A stretch of DNA of 64,000 nt from Calliphora vicina (GCF_958450345.1 NC_088784.1:48228870-48292869), one strand, 5' to 3'; positions 9,907-24,203 are shown, numbered from the stretch's first letter. The notes: generated by a model not told the origin, from the sequence alone. Made by a program: numbers and translations.

Positions 9907-11496
9907 GTTAAAAACTGGGGTAATTTTGGGACATTTTTCGAAAAATATGCGATATACCCGCATATATATCGGGTACTATTTATGCTAGCTACTTAAGTTA
10001 TACCTTGTTAGAAAGCAACAATCTCATGCAATCCAAATTTAGCTCTAGCTCTTTATGGCCTTTTAAAATTGCGATTTATATGAAGTCGTTAAAATCTGGG
10101 GTAATTTTGGGACATTTTGCGAAAAATGTCCGATATACCCGCATATATATCAGGTACTATTTATGCTAGCTACTTAAGTTATACCTTGTTAGAAAGCTAC
10201 AATCTCATGCAATCCAAATTTAAAAATAATTAGCTTCCTAGCTCTTTATGGCCTTTTAAAATTGCGATTTATATGAAGTCGTTAAAAACTGGGGTAATTT
10301 TGGGACATTTTTCGAAAAATTTCCGATATACCTGCATATATATCGGGCACTATTTATGCTAGCTACTTAAGTTATACCTTGTTAGAAAGCTACAATCCCA
10401 TGCAATCCAAATATATAGAAAAATGAGTTTCCTAGCTCTTTAGCGGCCTTTAGAATTGCGATTTATATGAAGTCGTTAAAAACTGGGGTAATTTTGGGAC
10501 ATTTTTCGAAAAATGTCTGATATACCCGCATATATATCGGGTACTATTTATGCTAGCTACTTAAATTATACCTTGTTAGAAAGCTACAATCTCATGCAAT
10601 CCAAATTTAAAAATAATTAGCTTCCTAGCTCTTTAGGGGCCTTTAGAATTGCGATTTATATGAAGTCGTTAAAAGCTGGGGTAATTTTGGGACATTTTTC
10701 GAAAAATTTCCGATATACCCGCATATATATCGGGTACTATTTATGCTAGCTACTTAAGTTATACCTTGTTAGAAAGCTACAATCTCATGCAATCCAAATA
10801 TAAAAAAATTTAGCTTCCTAGCTCTTTAGGGCCTTTTAAAATTGCGATTTATATGAAGTCGTTAAAAACTGGGGTAATTTTGGGACATTTTGCGAAAAAT
10901 GTCCGATATACCCGCATATATATCGGGTACTATTTATACAAGCTACTTAAGTTATACCTTGTTAGAAAGCTACGATCTCATGCAATCCAAATTTAAAAAT
11001 AATTAGCTTCCTAGCTCTTTACGGCCTTTTAAAATTGCGATTTATATGAAGTCGTTAAAAACTGGGGTAATTTTGGGACATTTTTCGAAAAATGTCCGAT
11101 ATACCCGCTTATATATCGGGTACTATTTATGCTAGCTACTTAAGTTATACCTTGTCAGAAAGCTACAATCTCATGCAATCCAAATTTAAAAATAATTAGC
11201 TTCCTAGGTCTTTAGGGGCCTTTAGAATTGCGATTTATATGAAGTCGTTAAAAACTGGGGTATGAGTTTCCTAGCTCTTTAGCGGCCTTTAGAATTGCGA
11301 TTTATATGAAGTCGTTAAAAACTGGGGTAATTTTGGGACATTTTTCGAAAAATGTCCGATATACCCGCATATATATCGGGTACTATTTATGCTAGCTACT
11401 TAAGTTATACCTTGTCAGAAAGCTACAATCTCACGCAATCCAAATTTAAAAATAATTAGCTTCCTAGGTCTTTAGAATTGCGATTTATATGAAGTC
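9907..11496 (+). repeat. Nine-monomer HOR, 1590 bp, copy 1
   Basis: Monomer series ending just before the equivalent start at 11497. It contains the ATATATAGAA linker marker at 10411, TATACAAGC near 10937 and the 67-bp short monomer at 11247. It differs from copy 2 in a few bases, for example ATATGCG rather than ATGTCCG in the first palindrome, which removes the start codon of the spurious ORF seen in the next copies. Confidence 0.9.
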
Positions 11497-13086
11497 GTTA
11501 AAAACTGGGGTAATTTTGGGACATTTTTCGAAAAATGTCCGATATACCCGCATATATATCGGGTACTATTTATGCTAGCTACTTAAGTTATACCTTGTTA
11601 GAAAGCAACAATCTCATGCAATCCAAATTTAGCTCTAGCTCTTTATGGCCTTTTAAAATTGCGATTTATATGAAGTCGTTAAAATCTGGGGTAATTTTGG
11701 GACATTTTGCGAAAAATGTCCGATATACCCGCATATATAGCAGGTACTATTTATGCTAGCTACTTAAGTTATACCTTGTTAGAAAGCTACAATCTCATGC
11801 AATCCAAATTTAAAAATAATTAGCTTCCTAGCTCTTTATGGCCTTTTAAAATTGCGATTTATATGAAGTCGTTAAAAACTGGGGTAATTTTGGGACATTT
11901 TTCGAAAAATTTCCGATATACCTGCATATATATCGGGCACTATTTATGCTAGCTACTTAAGTTATACCTTGTTAGAAAGCTACAATCCCATGCAATCCAA
12001 ATATATAGAAAAATGAGTTTCCTAGCTCTTTAGCGGCCTTTAGAATTGCGATTTATATGAAGTCGTTAAAAACTGGGGTAATTTTGGGACATTTTTCGAA
12101 AAATGTCTGATATACCCGCATATATATCGGGTACTATTTATGCTAGCTACTTAAATTATACCTTGTTAGAAAGCTACAATCTCATGCAATCCAAATTTAA
12201 AAATAATTAGCTTCCTAGCTCTTTAGGGGCCTTTAGAATTGCGATTTATATGAAGTCGTTAAAAGCTGGGGTAATTTTGGGACATTTTTCGAAAAATTTC
12301 CGATATACCCGCATATATATCGGGTACTATTTATGCTAGCTACTTAAGTTATACCTTGTTAGAAAGCTACAATCTCATGCAATCCAAATATAAAAAAATT
12401 TAGCTTCCTAGCTCTTTAGGGCCTTTTAAAATTGCGATTTATATGAAGTCGTTAAAAACTGGGGTAATTTTGGGACATTTTGCGAAAAATGTCCGATATA
12501 CCCGCATATATATCGGGTACTATTTATACAAGCTACTTAAGTTATACCTTGTTAGAAAGCTACGATCTCATGCAATCCAAATTTAAAAATAATTAGCTTC
12601 CTAGCTCTTTACGGCCTTTTAAAATTGCGATTTATATGAAGTCGTTAAAAACTGGGGTAATTTTGGGACATTTTTCGAAAAATGTCCGATATACCCGCTT
12701 ATATATCGGGTACTATTTATGCTAGCTACTTAAGTTATACCTTGTCAGAAAGCTACAATCTCATGCAATCCAAATTTAAAAATAATTAGCTTCCTAGGTC
12801 TTTAGGGGCCTTTAGAATTGCGATTTATATGAAGTCGTTAAAAACTGGGGTATGAGTTTCCTAGCTCTTTAGCGGCCTTTAGAATTGCGATTTATATGAA
12901 GTCGTTAAAAACTGGGGTAATTTTGGGACATTTTTCGAAAAATGTCCGATATACCCGCATATATATCGGGTACTATTTATGCTAGCTACTTAAGTTATAC
13001 CTTGTCAGAAAGCTACAATCTCACGCAATCCAAATTTAAAAATAATTAGCTTCCTAGGTCTTTAGAATTGCGATTTATATGAAGTC
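11497..13086 (+). repeat. Nine-monomer HOR, 1590 bp, copy 2
   Basis: Monomer lengths read from successive GTTAAAA starts are 181, 193, 194, 193, 193, 193, 193, 67 and 183 bp, which sum to 1590. The 181-bp unit has the TTTAGCTCTAGC linker. The 194-bp unit spans the ATATATAGAA linker (12001). The 183-bp unit lacks GGGGCCTTTA and carries the private CTCACGCAATCC. Marker spacing of exactly 1590 bp (10411, 12001, 13591) confirms the period. Confidence 0.93.
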
Positions 13087-15422
13087 GTTAAAAACTGGGG
13101 TAATTTTGGGACATTTTTCGAAAAATGTCCGATATACCCGCATATATATCGGGTACTATTTATGCTAGCTACTTAAGTTATACCTTGTTAGAAAGCAACA
13201 ATCTCATGCAATCCAAATTTAGCTCTAGCTCTTTATGGCCTTTTAAAATTGCGATTTATATGAAGTCGTTAAAATCTGGGGTAATTTTGGGACATTTTTC
13301 GAAAAATGTCCGATATACCCGCATATATATCGGGTACTATTTATGCTAGCTACTTAAGTTATACCTTGTTAGAAAGCTACAATCTCATGCAATCCAAATT
13401 TAAAAATAATTAGCTTCCTAGCTCTTTATGGCCTTTTAAAATTGCGATTTATATGAAGTCGTTAAAAACTGGGGTAATTTTGGGACATTTTTCGAAAAAT
13501 TTCCGATATACCTGCATATATATCGGGCACTATTTATGCTAGCTACTTAAGTTATACCTTGTTAGAAAGCTACAATCCCATGCAATCCAAATATATAGAA
13601 AAATGAGTTTCCTAGCTCTTTAGCGGCCTTTAGAATTGCAATTTATATGAAGTCGTTAAAAACTGGGGTAATTTTGGGACATTTTTCGAAAAATGTCTGA
13701 TATACCCGCATATATATCGGGTACTATTTATGCTAGCTACTTAAGTTATACCTTGTCAGAAAGCTACAATCTCATGCAATCCAAATATAAAAAATTTAGT
13801 TTCCTAGCTCTTTAGGGCCTTTTAAAATTGCGATTTATATGAAGTCGTTAAAAACTGGGGTAATTTTGGGACATTTTGCGAAAAATGTCCGATATACCCG
13901 CATATATATCGGGTACTATTTATACTAGATACTTAAGTTATACCTTGTTAGAAAGCTACGATCTCATGCAATCCAAATTTAAAAATAATTAGCTTTTAGC
14001 TCTTTAGGGCCTTTTAAAATTGCGATTTATATGAAGTCGTTAAAAACTGGGGTAATTTTGGGACATTTTTCGAAAAATGTCCGATATACCCGCATATATA
14101 TCGGGTACTATTTATGCTAGCTACTTAAGTTATACCTTGTCAGAAAGCTACAATCTCATGCAATCCAAATTTAAAAATAATTAGCTTCCTAGGTCTTTAG
14201 GGGCCTTTAGAATTGCGATTTATATGAAGTCGTTAAAAACTGGGGTAATTTTGGGACATTTTTCGAAAAATTTCCGATATACCTGCATATATATCGGGTA
14301 CTATTTATGCTAGCTACTTAAGTTATACCTTGTTAGAAAGCTACAATCTCATGCAATCTAAATATAAAAAATGAGTTTCCTAGCTCTTTAGCGGCCTTTA
14401 GAATTGCGATTTATATGAAGTCGTTAAAAACTGGGGTAATTTTGTGACATTTTTCGAAAAATGTCCGATATACCCGCATATATATCGGGTACTGTTTATG
14501 CTAGCTACTTAAGTTATACCTTGTTAGAAAGCTACAATCTCATGCAATTCTTAGCTCTTTAGCGGCCTTTAAAATTGCGATTTATATGAAGTCGTTAAAA
14601 GCTGGGGTAATTTTGGGACATTTTTCGAAAAATTTCCGATATACCCGCATATATATCGGGTACTATTTATGCTAGCTACTTAAGTTATACCTTGTTAGAA
14701 AGCTACAATCTCATGCAATCCAAATATAAAAAAATTTAGCTTCCTAGCTCTTTAGGGCCTTTTAAAATTGCGATTTATATGAAGTCGTTAAAAACTGGGG
14801 TAATTTTGGGACATTTTGCGAAAAATGTCCGATATACCCGCATATATATCGGGTACTATTTATACAAGCTACTTAAGTTATACCTTGTTAGAAAGCTACG
14901 ATCTCATGCAATCCAAATTTAAAAATAATTAGCTTCCTAGCTCTTTACGGCCTTTTAAAATTGCGATTTATATGAAGTCGTTAAAAACTGGGGTAATTTT
15001 GGGACATTTTTCGAAAAATGTCCGATATACCCGCTTATATATCGGGTACTATTTATGCTAGCTACTTAAGTTATACCTTGTCAGAAAGCTACAATCTCAT
15101 GCAATCCAAATTTAAAAATAATTAGCTTCCTAGGTCTTTAGGGGCCTTTAGAATTGCGATTTATATGAAGTCGTTAAAAACTGGGGTATGAGTTTCCTAG
15201 CTCTTTAGCGGCCTTTAGAATTGCGATTTATATGAAGTCGTTAAAAACTGGGGTAATTTTGGGACATTTTTCGAAAAATGTCCGATATACCCGCATATAT
15301 ATCGGGTACTATTTATGCTAGCTACTTAAGTTATACCTTGTCAGAAAGCTACAATCTCACGCAATCCAAATTTAAAAATAATTAGCTTCCTAGGTCTTTA
15401 GAATTGCGATTTATATGAAGTC
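13087..15422 (+). repeat. Expanded HOR, 2336 bp
   Basis: Starts and ends with the same monomer types as the 1590-bp unit, with the ATATATAGAA marker at 13591. About 746 bp of extra monomers lie between roughly 13.7 and 14.65 kb. The extra part includes TATACTAGATAC (13921), TTAGCTTTTAGC (13991), the AATTTTGTGACATT form and the shortened CAATTCTTAGC linker near 14547. The marker distance from 13591 to 15927 is 2336 bp. Confidence 0.9.
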
Positions 15423-18402
15423 GTTAAAAACTGGGGTAATTTTGGGACATTTTTCGAAAAATGTCCGATATACCCGCATATATATCGGGTACTATTTATG
15501 CTAGCTACTTAAGTTATACCTTGTTAGAAAGCAACAATCTCATGCAATCCAAATTTAGCTCTAGCTCTTTATGGCCTTTTAAAATTGCGATTTATATGAA
15601 GTCGTTAAAATCTGGGGTAATTTTGGGACATTTTTCGAAAAATGTCCGATATACCCGCATATATATCGGGTACTATTTATGCTAGCTACTTAAGTTATAC
15701 CTTGTTAGAAAGCTACAATCTCATGCAATCCAAATTTAAAAATAATTAGCTTCCTAGCTCTTTATGGCCTTTTAAAATTGCGATTTATATGAAGTCGTTA
15801 AAAACTGGGGTAATTTTGGGACATTTTTCGAAAAATTTCCGATATACCTGCATATATATCGGGCACTATTTATGCTAGCTACTTAAGTTATACCTTGTTA
15901 GAAAGCTACAATCCCATGCAATCCAAATATATAGAAAAATGAGTTTCCTAGCTCTTTAGCGGCCTTTAGAATTGCAATTTATATGAAGTCGTTAAAAACT
16001 GGGGTAATTTTGGGACATTTTTCGAAAAATGTCTGATATACCCGCATATATATCGGGTACTATTTATGCTAGCTACTTAAGTTATACCTTGTCAGAAAGC
16101 TACAATCTCATGCAATCCAAATATAAAAAATTTAGTTTCCTAGCTCTTTAGGGCCTTTTAAAATTGCGATTTATATGAAGTCGTTAAAAACTGGGGTAAT
16201 TTTGGGACATTTTGCGAAAAATGTCCGATATACCCGCATATATATCGGGTACTATTTATACTAGATACTTAAGTTATACCTTGTTAGAAAGCTACGATCT
16301 CATGCAATCCAAATTTAAAAATAATTAGATTTTAGCTCTTTAGGGCCTTTTAAAATTGCGATTTATATGAAGTCGTTAAAAACTGGGGTAATTTTGGGAC
16401 ATTTTTCGAAAAATGTCCGATATACCCGCATATATATCGGGTACTATTTATGCTAGCTACTTAAGTTATACCTTGTCAGAAAGCTACAATCTCATGCAAT
16501 CCAAATTTAAAAATAATTAGCTTCCTAGGTCTTTAGGGGCCTTTAGAATTGCGATTTATATGAAGTCGTTAAAAACTGGGGTAATTTTGGGACATTTTTC
16601 GAAAAATTTCCGATATACCTGCATATATATCGGGTACTATTTATGCTAGCTACTTAAGTTATACCTTGTTAGAAAGCTACAATCTCATGCAATCTAAATA
16701 TAAAAAATGAGTTTCCTAGCTCTTTAGCGGCCTTTAGAATTGCGATTTATATGAAGTCGTTAAAAACTGGGGTAATTTTGTGACATTTTTCGAAAAATGT
16801 CCGATATACCAGCATATATATCGGGTACTGTTTATGCTAGCTACTTAAGTTATACCTTGTTAGAAAGCTACAATCTCATGCAATTCTTAGCTCTTTAGCG
16901 GCCTTTAAAATTGCGATTTATATGAAGTCGTTAAAAGCTGGGGTAATTTTGGGACATTTTTCGAAAAATGTCCGATATACCTGCATATATATCGGGTACT
17001 ATTTATGCTAGCTACTTAAGTTATACCTTGTTAGAAAGCTACAATCTCGTGAAATCTAAATATAAAAAATGAGTTTCCTAGCTCTTTAGCGGCCTTCAGA
17101 ATTGCGATTTATATGAAGTCGTTAAAAACTGGGGTAATTTTGTGACATTTTTCGAAAAATGTCCGATATACCCGCATATATATCGGGTACTGTTTATGCT
17201 AGCTACTTAAGTTATACCTTGTTAGAAAGCTACAATCTCATGCAATCCAAATATAAAAACTGGGGTAATTTTGGGACATTTTTCGAAAAATGTCCGATAT
17301 ACCTGCATATATATCGGGTACTATTTATGCTAGCTACTTAAGTTATACCTTGTTAGAAAGCTACAATCTCGTGAAATCTAAATATAAAAAATGAGTTTCC
17401 TAGCTCTTTAGCGGCCTTCAGAATTGCGATTTATATGAAGTCGTTAAAAACTGGGGTAATTTTGTGACATTTTTCGAAAAATGTCCGATATACCCGCATA
17501 TATATCGGGTACTGTTTATGCTAGCTACTTAAGTTATACCTTGTTAGAAAGCTACAATCTCATGCAATCCAAATATAAAAGCTGGGGTAATTTTGGGACA
17601 TTTTTCGAAAAATTTCCGATATACCCGCATATATATCGGGTACTATTTATGCTAGCTACTTAAGTTATACCTTGTTAGAAAGCTACAATCTCATGCAATC
17701 CAAATATAAAAAAATTTAGCTTCCTAGCTCTTTAGGGCCTTTTAAAATTGCGATTTATATGAAGTCGTTAAAAACTGGGGTAATTTTGGGACATTTTGCG
17801 AAAAATGTCCGATATACCCGCATATATATCGGGTACTATTTATACAAGCTACTTAAGTTATACCTTGTTAGAAAGCTACGATCTCATGCAATCCAAATTT
17901 AAAAATAATTAGCTTCCTAGCTCTTTACGGCCTTTTAAAATTGCGATTTATATGAAGTCGTTAAAAACTGGGGTAATTTTGGGACATTTTTCGAAAAATG
18001 TCCGATATACCCGCTTATATATCGGGTACTATTTATGCTAGCTACTTAAGTTATACCTTGTCAGAAAGCTACAATCTCATGCAATCCAAATTTAAAAATA
18101 ATTAGCTTCCTAGGTCTTTAGGGGCCTTTAGAATTGCGATTTATATGAAGTCGTTAAAAACTGGGGTATGAGTTTCCTAGCTCTTTAGCGGCCTTTAGAA
18201 TTGCGATTTATATGAAGTCGTTAAAAACTGGGGTAATTTTGGGACATTTTTCGAAAAATGTCCGATATACCCGCATATATATCGGGTACTATTTATGCTA
18301 GCTACTTAAGTTATACCTTGTCAGAAAGCTACAATCTCACGCAATCCAAATTTAAAAATAATTAGCTTCCTAGGTCTTTAGAATTGCGATTTATATGAAG
18401 TC
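15423..18402 (+). repeat. Expanded HOR, 2980 bp
   Basis: Repeats the 2336-bp series and adds 644 bp, equal to two 322-bp dimers (about 17.0-17.6 kb). The marker distance from 15927 to 18907 is 2980 bp. It shares the 13.9-14.5 kb additions, with small changes such as TTAGATTTTAGC for TTAGCTTTTAGC, also seen in the next copy. That orders the events: 1590 first, then 2336, then 2980. Confidence 0.9.
17121..17764 (+). repeat. 322-bp dimer, tandem pair
   Basis: Two copies of a long-plus-short monomer pair exactly 322 bp apart (ATG after the palindrome at 17159 and 17481). The short member is about 131 bp and arises from the fusion CCAAATATAAAAACTGGGG, which removes the TTCCTAGCTC to GAAGTCG part. 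The pair accounts for the length difference between the 2336- and 2980-bp HORs. CTCGTGAAATCT is private to this region and to the equivalent part of the next copy. Confidence 0.88.
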
Positions 18403-20100
18403 GTTAAAAACTGGGGTAATTTTGGGACATTTTTCGAAAAATGTCCGATATACCCGCATATATATCGGGTACTATTTATGCTAGCTACTTAAGTTATACC
18501 TTGTTAGAAAGCAACAATCTCATGCAATCCAAATTTAGCTCTAGCTCTTTATGGCCTTTTAAAATTGCGATTTATATGAAGTCGTTAAAATCTGGGGTAA
18601 TTTTGGGACATTTTTCGAAAAATGTCCGATATACCCGCATATATATCGGGTACTATTTATGCTAGCTACTTAAGTTATACCTTGTTAGAAAGCTACAATC
18701 TCATGCAATCCAAATTTAAAAATAATTAGCTTCCTAGCTCTTTATGGCCTTTTAAAATTGCGATTTATATGAAGTCGTTAAAAACTGGGGTAATTTTGGG
18801 ACATTTTTCGAAAAATTTCCGATATACCTGCATATATATCGGGCACTATTTATGCTAGCTACTTAAGTTATACCTTGTTAGAAAGCTACAATCCCATGCA
18901 ATCCAAATATATAGAAAAATGAGTTTCCTAGCTCTTTAGCGGCCTTTAGAATTGCAATTTATATGAAGTCGTTAAAAACTGGGGTAATTTTGGGACATTT
19001 TTCGAAAAATGTCTGATATACCCGCATATATATCGGGTACTATTTATGCTAGCTACTTAAGTTATACCTTGTCAGAAAGCTACAATCTCATGCAATCCAA
19101 ATATAAAAAATTTAGTTTCCTAGCTCTTTAGGGCCTTTTAAAATTGCGATTTATATGAAGTCGTTAAAAACTGGGGTAATTTTGGGACATTTTGCGAAAA
19201 ATGTCCGATATACCCGCATATATATCGGGTACTATTTATACTAGATACTTAAGTTATACCTTGTTAGAAAGCTACGATCTCATGCAATCCAAATTTAAAA
19301 ATAATTAGATTTTAGCTCTTTAGGGCCTTTTAAAATTGCGATTTATATGAAGTCGTTAAAAACTGGGGTAATTTTGGGACATTTTTCGAAAAATGTCCGA
19401 TATACCCGCATATATATCGGGTACTATTTATGCTAGCTACTTAAGTTATACCTTGTCAGAAAGCTACAATCTCATGCAATCCAAATTTAAAAATAATTAG
19501 CTTCCTAGGTCTTTAGGGGCCTTTAGAATTGCGATTTATATGAAGTCGTTAAAAACTGGGGTAATTTTGGGACATTTTTCGAAAAATTTCCGATATACCT
19601 GCATATATATCGGGTACTATTTATGCTAGCTACTTAAGTTATACCTTGTTAGAAAGCTACAATCTCATGCAATCTAAATATAAAAAATGAGTTTCCTAGC
19701 TCTTTAGCGGCCTTTAGAATTGCGATTTATATGAAGTCGTTAAAAACTGGGGTAATTTTGTGACATTTTTCGAAAAATGTCCGATATACCCGCATATATA
19801 TCGGGTACTGTTTATGCTAGCTACTTAAGTTATACCTTGTTAGAAAGCTACAATCTCATGCAATTCTTAGCTCTTTAGCGGCCTTTAAAATTGCGATTTA
19901 TATGAAGTCGTTAAAAGCTGGGGTAATTTTGGGACATTTTTCGAAAAATGTCCGATATACCTGCATATATATCGGGTACTATTTATGCTAGCTACTTAAG
20001 TTATACCTTGTTAGAAAGCTACAATCTCGTGAAATCTAAATATAAAAAATGAGTTTCCTAGCTCTTTAGCGGCCTTCAGAATTGCGATTTATATGAAGTC
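18403..20100 (+). repeat. Third long HOR copy, partial
   Basis: Begins like the 2980-bp unit (marker ATATATAGAA at 18907) and follows it through TATACTAGATAC, TTAGATTTTAGC, CAATTCTTAGC (about 19863) and CTCGTGAAATCT (about 20030). It then passes into a 322-bp dimer at 20139 rather than back to the start of the HOR. This marks the border with the different HOR family to the right. Confidence 0.85.
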
Positions 20101-21695
20101 GTTAAAAACTGGGGTAATTTTGTGACATTTTTCGAAAAATGTCCGATATACCCGCATATATATCGGGTACTGTTTATGCTAGCTACTTAAGTTATACCTT
20201 GTTAGAAAGCTACAATCTCATGCAATCCAAATATAAAAACTGGGGTAATTTTGGGACATTTTTCGAAAAATTTCCGATATACCTGCATATATATCGGGCA
20301 CTATTTATGCTAGCTACTTAAGTTATACCTTGTTAGAGAGCTACAATCTCATGCAATCCAAATATAAAAAAATTAGTTTCCTAGCTCTTTAGCGGCCTTT
20401 AGAATTGCGATTTATATGAAGTCGTTAAAAACTGGGGTAATTTTGTGACATTTTTCGAAAAATGTCCGATATACCCGCATATATATCGGGTACTATTTAT
20501 ACTAGCTACTTAAGTTATACCTTGTTAGAAAGCTACAATCTCATGCAATCCAAATATAAAAAAATTTAGCTTCCTAGCTCTTTAGGGCCTTTTAAAATTG
20601 CGATTTATATGAAGTCGTTAAAAACTGGGGAATTTTGGGACATTTTTCGAAAAATGTCCGATATACCCGCATATATATCGGGTACTATTTATGCTAGCTA
20701 CTTAAGTTATACCTTGTTAGAAAGCTACAATCTCATGCAATCCAAATTTAAAAATAATTAGCTTCCTAGCTCTTTATGGCCTTTTAAAATTGCGATTTAT
20801 ATGAAGTCGTTAAAAACTGGGGTAATTTTGGGACATTTTGCGGAAAATGTCCGATATACCCGCATATATATCGGGTACTATTTATGCTAGGTACTTAAGT
20901 TATACCTTGTTAGAAAGCTACAATCTCATGCAACCCAAATTTAAAAATAATTAGCTTCCTAGCTCTTTATGGCCTTTTAAAATTGCGATTTATATGAAGT
21001 CGTTAAAAACTGGGGTAATTTTGGGACATTTTTCGAAAAATGTCCGATATACCCGCATATATATCGGTCACTATTTATGCTAGCTACTTAAGTTATACCT
21101 TGTTAGAAAGCTACAATCTCATGCAATCCAAATATAAAAAATGAGTTTCCTAGCTCTTTAGCGATATACCCGCATATATATCGGGTACTATTTATGCTAG
21201 CTACTTAAGTTATACCTTGTTAGAAAGCTACAATCTCATGCAATCCAAATTTAAAAATAATTAGCTTCCTAGCTCTTTATGGCCTTTTAAAATTGCGATT
21301 TATATGAAGTCGTTAAAAACTGGGGTAATTTTGGGACATTTTGCGGAAAATGTCCGATATACCCGCATATATATCGGGTACTATTTATGCTAGGTACTTA
21401 AGTTATACCTTGTTAGAAAGCTACAATCTCATGCAACCCAAATTTAAAAATAATTAGCTTTCTAGCTCTTTATGGCCTTTTAAAATTGCGATTTATATGA
21501 AGTCGTTAAAAACTGGGGTAATTTTGGGACATTTTGCGGAAAATGTCCGATATACCCGCATATATATCGGGTACTATTTATGCTAGCTACTTAAGTTATA
21601 CCTTGTTAGAAAGCTACAATCTCATGCAATCCAAATATAAAAAATGAGTTTCCTAGCTCTTTAGCGGCCTTTAGAATTGCGATTTATATGAAGTC
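20101..21695 (+). repeat. Satellite transition zone between HOR families
   Basis: Monomers of mixed types with no clear period: a 131-bp short monomer, TATACTAGC, the GCGGAAAATGTCC palindrome form and TGCTAGGTAC, which are typical of the array to the right. It holds the first of the fusions CTCTTTAGCGATATACCC (about 21161), in which the segment from GGCCTTTAG to the palindrome is missing. Confidence 0.9.
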
Positions 21696-24203
21696 GTTAA
21701 AAACTGGGGTAATTTTGTGACATTTTTCGAAAAATGTCCGATATACCCGCATATATATCGGGTACTGTTTATGCTAGCTACTTAAGTTATACCTTGTTAG
21801 AAAGCTACAATCTCATGCAATCCAAATATAAAAACTGGGGTAATTTTGGGACATTTTTCGAAAAATTTCCGATATACCTGCATATATATCGGGCACTATT
21901 TATGCTAGCTACTTAAGTTATACCTTGTTAGAAAGCTACAATCTCATGCAATCCAAATATAAAAAAATGAGTTTCCTAGCTCTTTAGCGGCCTTTAGAAT
22001 TGCGATTTATATGAAGTCGTTAAAAACTGGGGTAATTTTGGGACATTTTTCGAAAAATGTCTGATATACCCGCATATATATCGGGTACTATTTATGCTAG
22101 CTACTTAGATTATACCTTGTTAGAAAGCTACAATCTCATGCAATCCAAATTTAAAAATAATTAGCTTCCTATCTCTTTAGGTGCCTTTAGAATTGCGATT
22201 TATATGAAGTCGTTAAAAGCTGGGGTAATTTTGGGACATTTTTCGAAAAATTTCCGATATACCTGCATATATATCGGGTACTATTTATGCTAGCTACTTA
22301 AGTTATACCTTGTTAAAAAGCTACAATCTCATGAAATCCAAATTTAAAAATAATTAGCTTCCTAGCTCTTTATGGCCTTTTAAAATTGCGATTTATATGA
22401 AGTCGTTAAAAACTGGGGTAATTTTGGGACATTTTGCGGAAAATGTCCGATATACCCGCATATATATCGGGTACTATTTATGCTAGGTACTTAAGTTATA
22501 CCTTGTTAGAAAGCTACAATCTCATGCAACCCAAATTTAAAAATAATTAGCTTTCTAGCTCTTTATGGCCTTTTAAAATTGCGATTTATATGAAGTCGTT
22601 AAAAACTGGGGTAATTTTGGGACATTTTGCGGAAAATGTCCGATATACCCGCATATATATCGGGTACTATTTATGCTAGCTACTTAAGTTATACCTTGTT
22701 AGAAAGCTACAATCTCATGCAATCCAAATATAAAAAATGAGTTTCCTAGCTCTTTAGCGGCCTTTAGAATTGCGATTTATATGAAGTCGTTAAAAACTGG
22801 GGTAATTTTGTGACATTTTTCGAAAAATGTCCGATATACCCGCATATATATCGGGTACTGTTTATGCTAGCTACTTAAGTTATACCTTGTTAGAAAGCTA
22901 CAATCTCATGCAATCCAAATATAAAAACTGGGGTAATTTTGGGACATTTTTCGAAAAATTTCCGATATACCTGCATATATATCGGGCACTATTTATGCTA
23001 GCTACTTAAGTTATACCTTGTTAGAAAGCTACAATCTCATGCAATCCAAATATAAAAAAATGAGTTTCCTAGCTCTTTAGCGGCCTTTAGAATTGCGATT
23101 TATATGAAGTCGTTAAAAACTGGGGTAATTTTGGGACATTTTTCGAAAAATGTCTGATATACCCGCATATATATCGGGTACTATTTATGCTAGCTACTTA
23201 AATTATACCTTGTTAGAAAGCTACAATCTCATGCAATCCAAATTTAAAAATAATTAGCTTCCTATCTCTTTAGGTGCCTTTAGAATTGCGATTTATATGA
23301 AGTCGTTAAAAGCTGGGGTAATTTTGGGACATTTTTCGAAAAATTTCCGATATACCTGCATATATATCGGGTACTATTTATGCTAGCTACTTGAGTTATA
23401 CCTTGTTAAAAAGCTACAATCTCATGAAATCCAAATTTAAAAATAATTAGCTTCCTAGCTCTTTATGGCCTTTTAAAATTGCGATTTATATGAAGTCGTT
23501 AAAAACTGGGGTAATTTTGGGACATTTTGCGGAAAATGTCCGATATACCCGCATATATATCGGGTACTATTTATGCTAGCTACTTAAGTTATACCTTGTT
23601 AGAAAGCTACAATCTCATGCAATCCAAATTTAAAAATAATTAGCTTCCTAGCTCTTTATGGCCTTTTAAAATTGCGATTTATATGAAGTCGTTAAAAACT
23701 GGGGTAATTTTGGGACATTTTTCGAAAAATTTCCGATATACCTGCATATATATCGGTCACTATTGATGCTAGCTACTTAAGTTATACCTTGTTAGAAAGC
23801 TACAATCTCATGCAATCCAAATATAAAAAATGAGTTTCCTAGCTCTTTAGCGGCCTTTAGAATTGCGATTTATATGAAGTCGTTAAAAACTGGGGTAATT
23901 TTGTGACATTTTTCGAAAAATGTCCGATATACCCGCATATATATCGGGTACTGTTTATGCTAGCTACTTAAGTTATACCTTGTTAGAAAGCTACAATCTC
24001 ATGCAATCCAAATATAAAAACTGGGGTAATTTTGGGACATTTTTCGAAAAATTTCCGATATACCTGCATATATATCGGGTACTATTTATGCTAGCTACTT
24101 AAGTTATACCTTGTTAGAAAGCTACAATCTCATGCAATCTAAATATAAAAAATGAGTTTCCTAGCTCTTTAGCGGCCTTTAGAATTGCGATTTATATGAA
24201 GTC
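21696..24203 (+). repeat. Six-monomer HOR super-unit (A+B+322), 2508 bp
   Basis: Two 1093-bp units (21696-22788 type A, 22789-23881 type B) and a 322-bp dimer (23882-24203). Monomer lengths in A are 131, 192, 193, 193, 193 and 191, summing to 1093. In A, monomers four and five are of the GCGGAAAATGTCC form, with TGCTAGGTAC in the fourth. In B one of these is replaced by a TTTCC, CGGTCACTA monomer (about 23755). The last monomer always has AATTTTGTGAC instead of AATTTTGGGAC. Confidence 0.92.
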
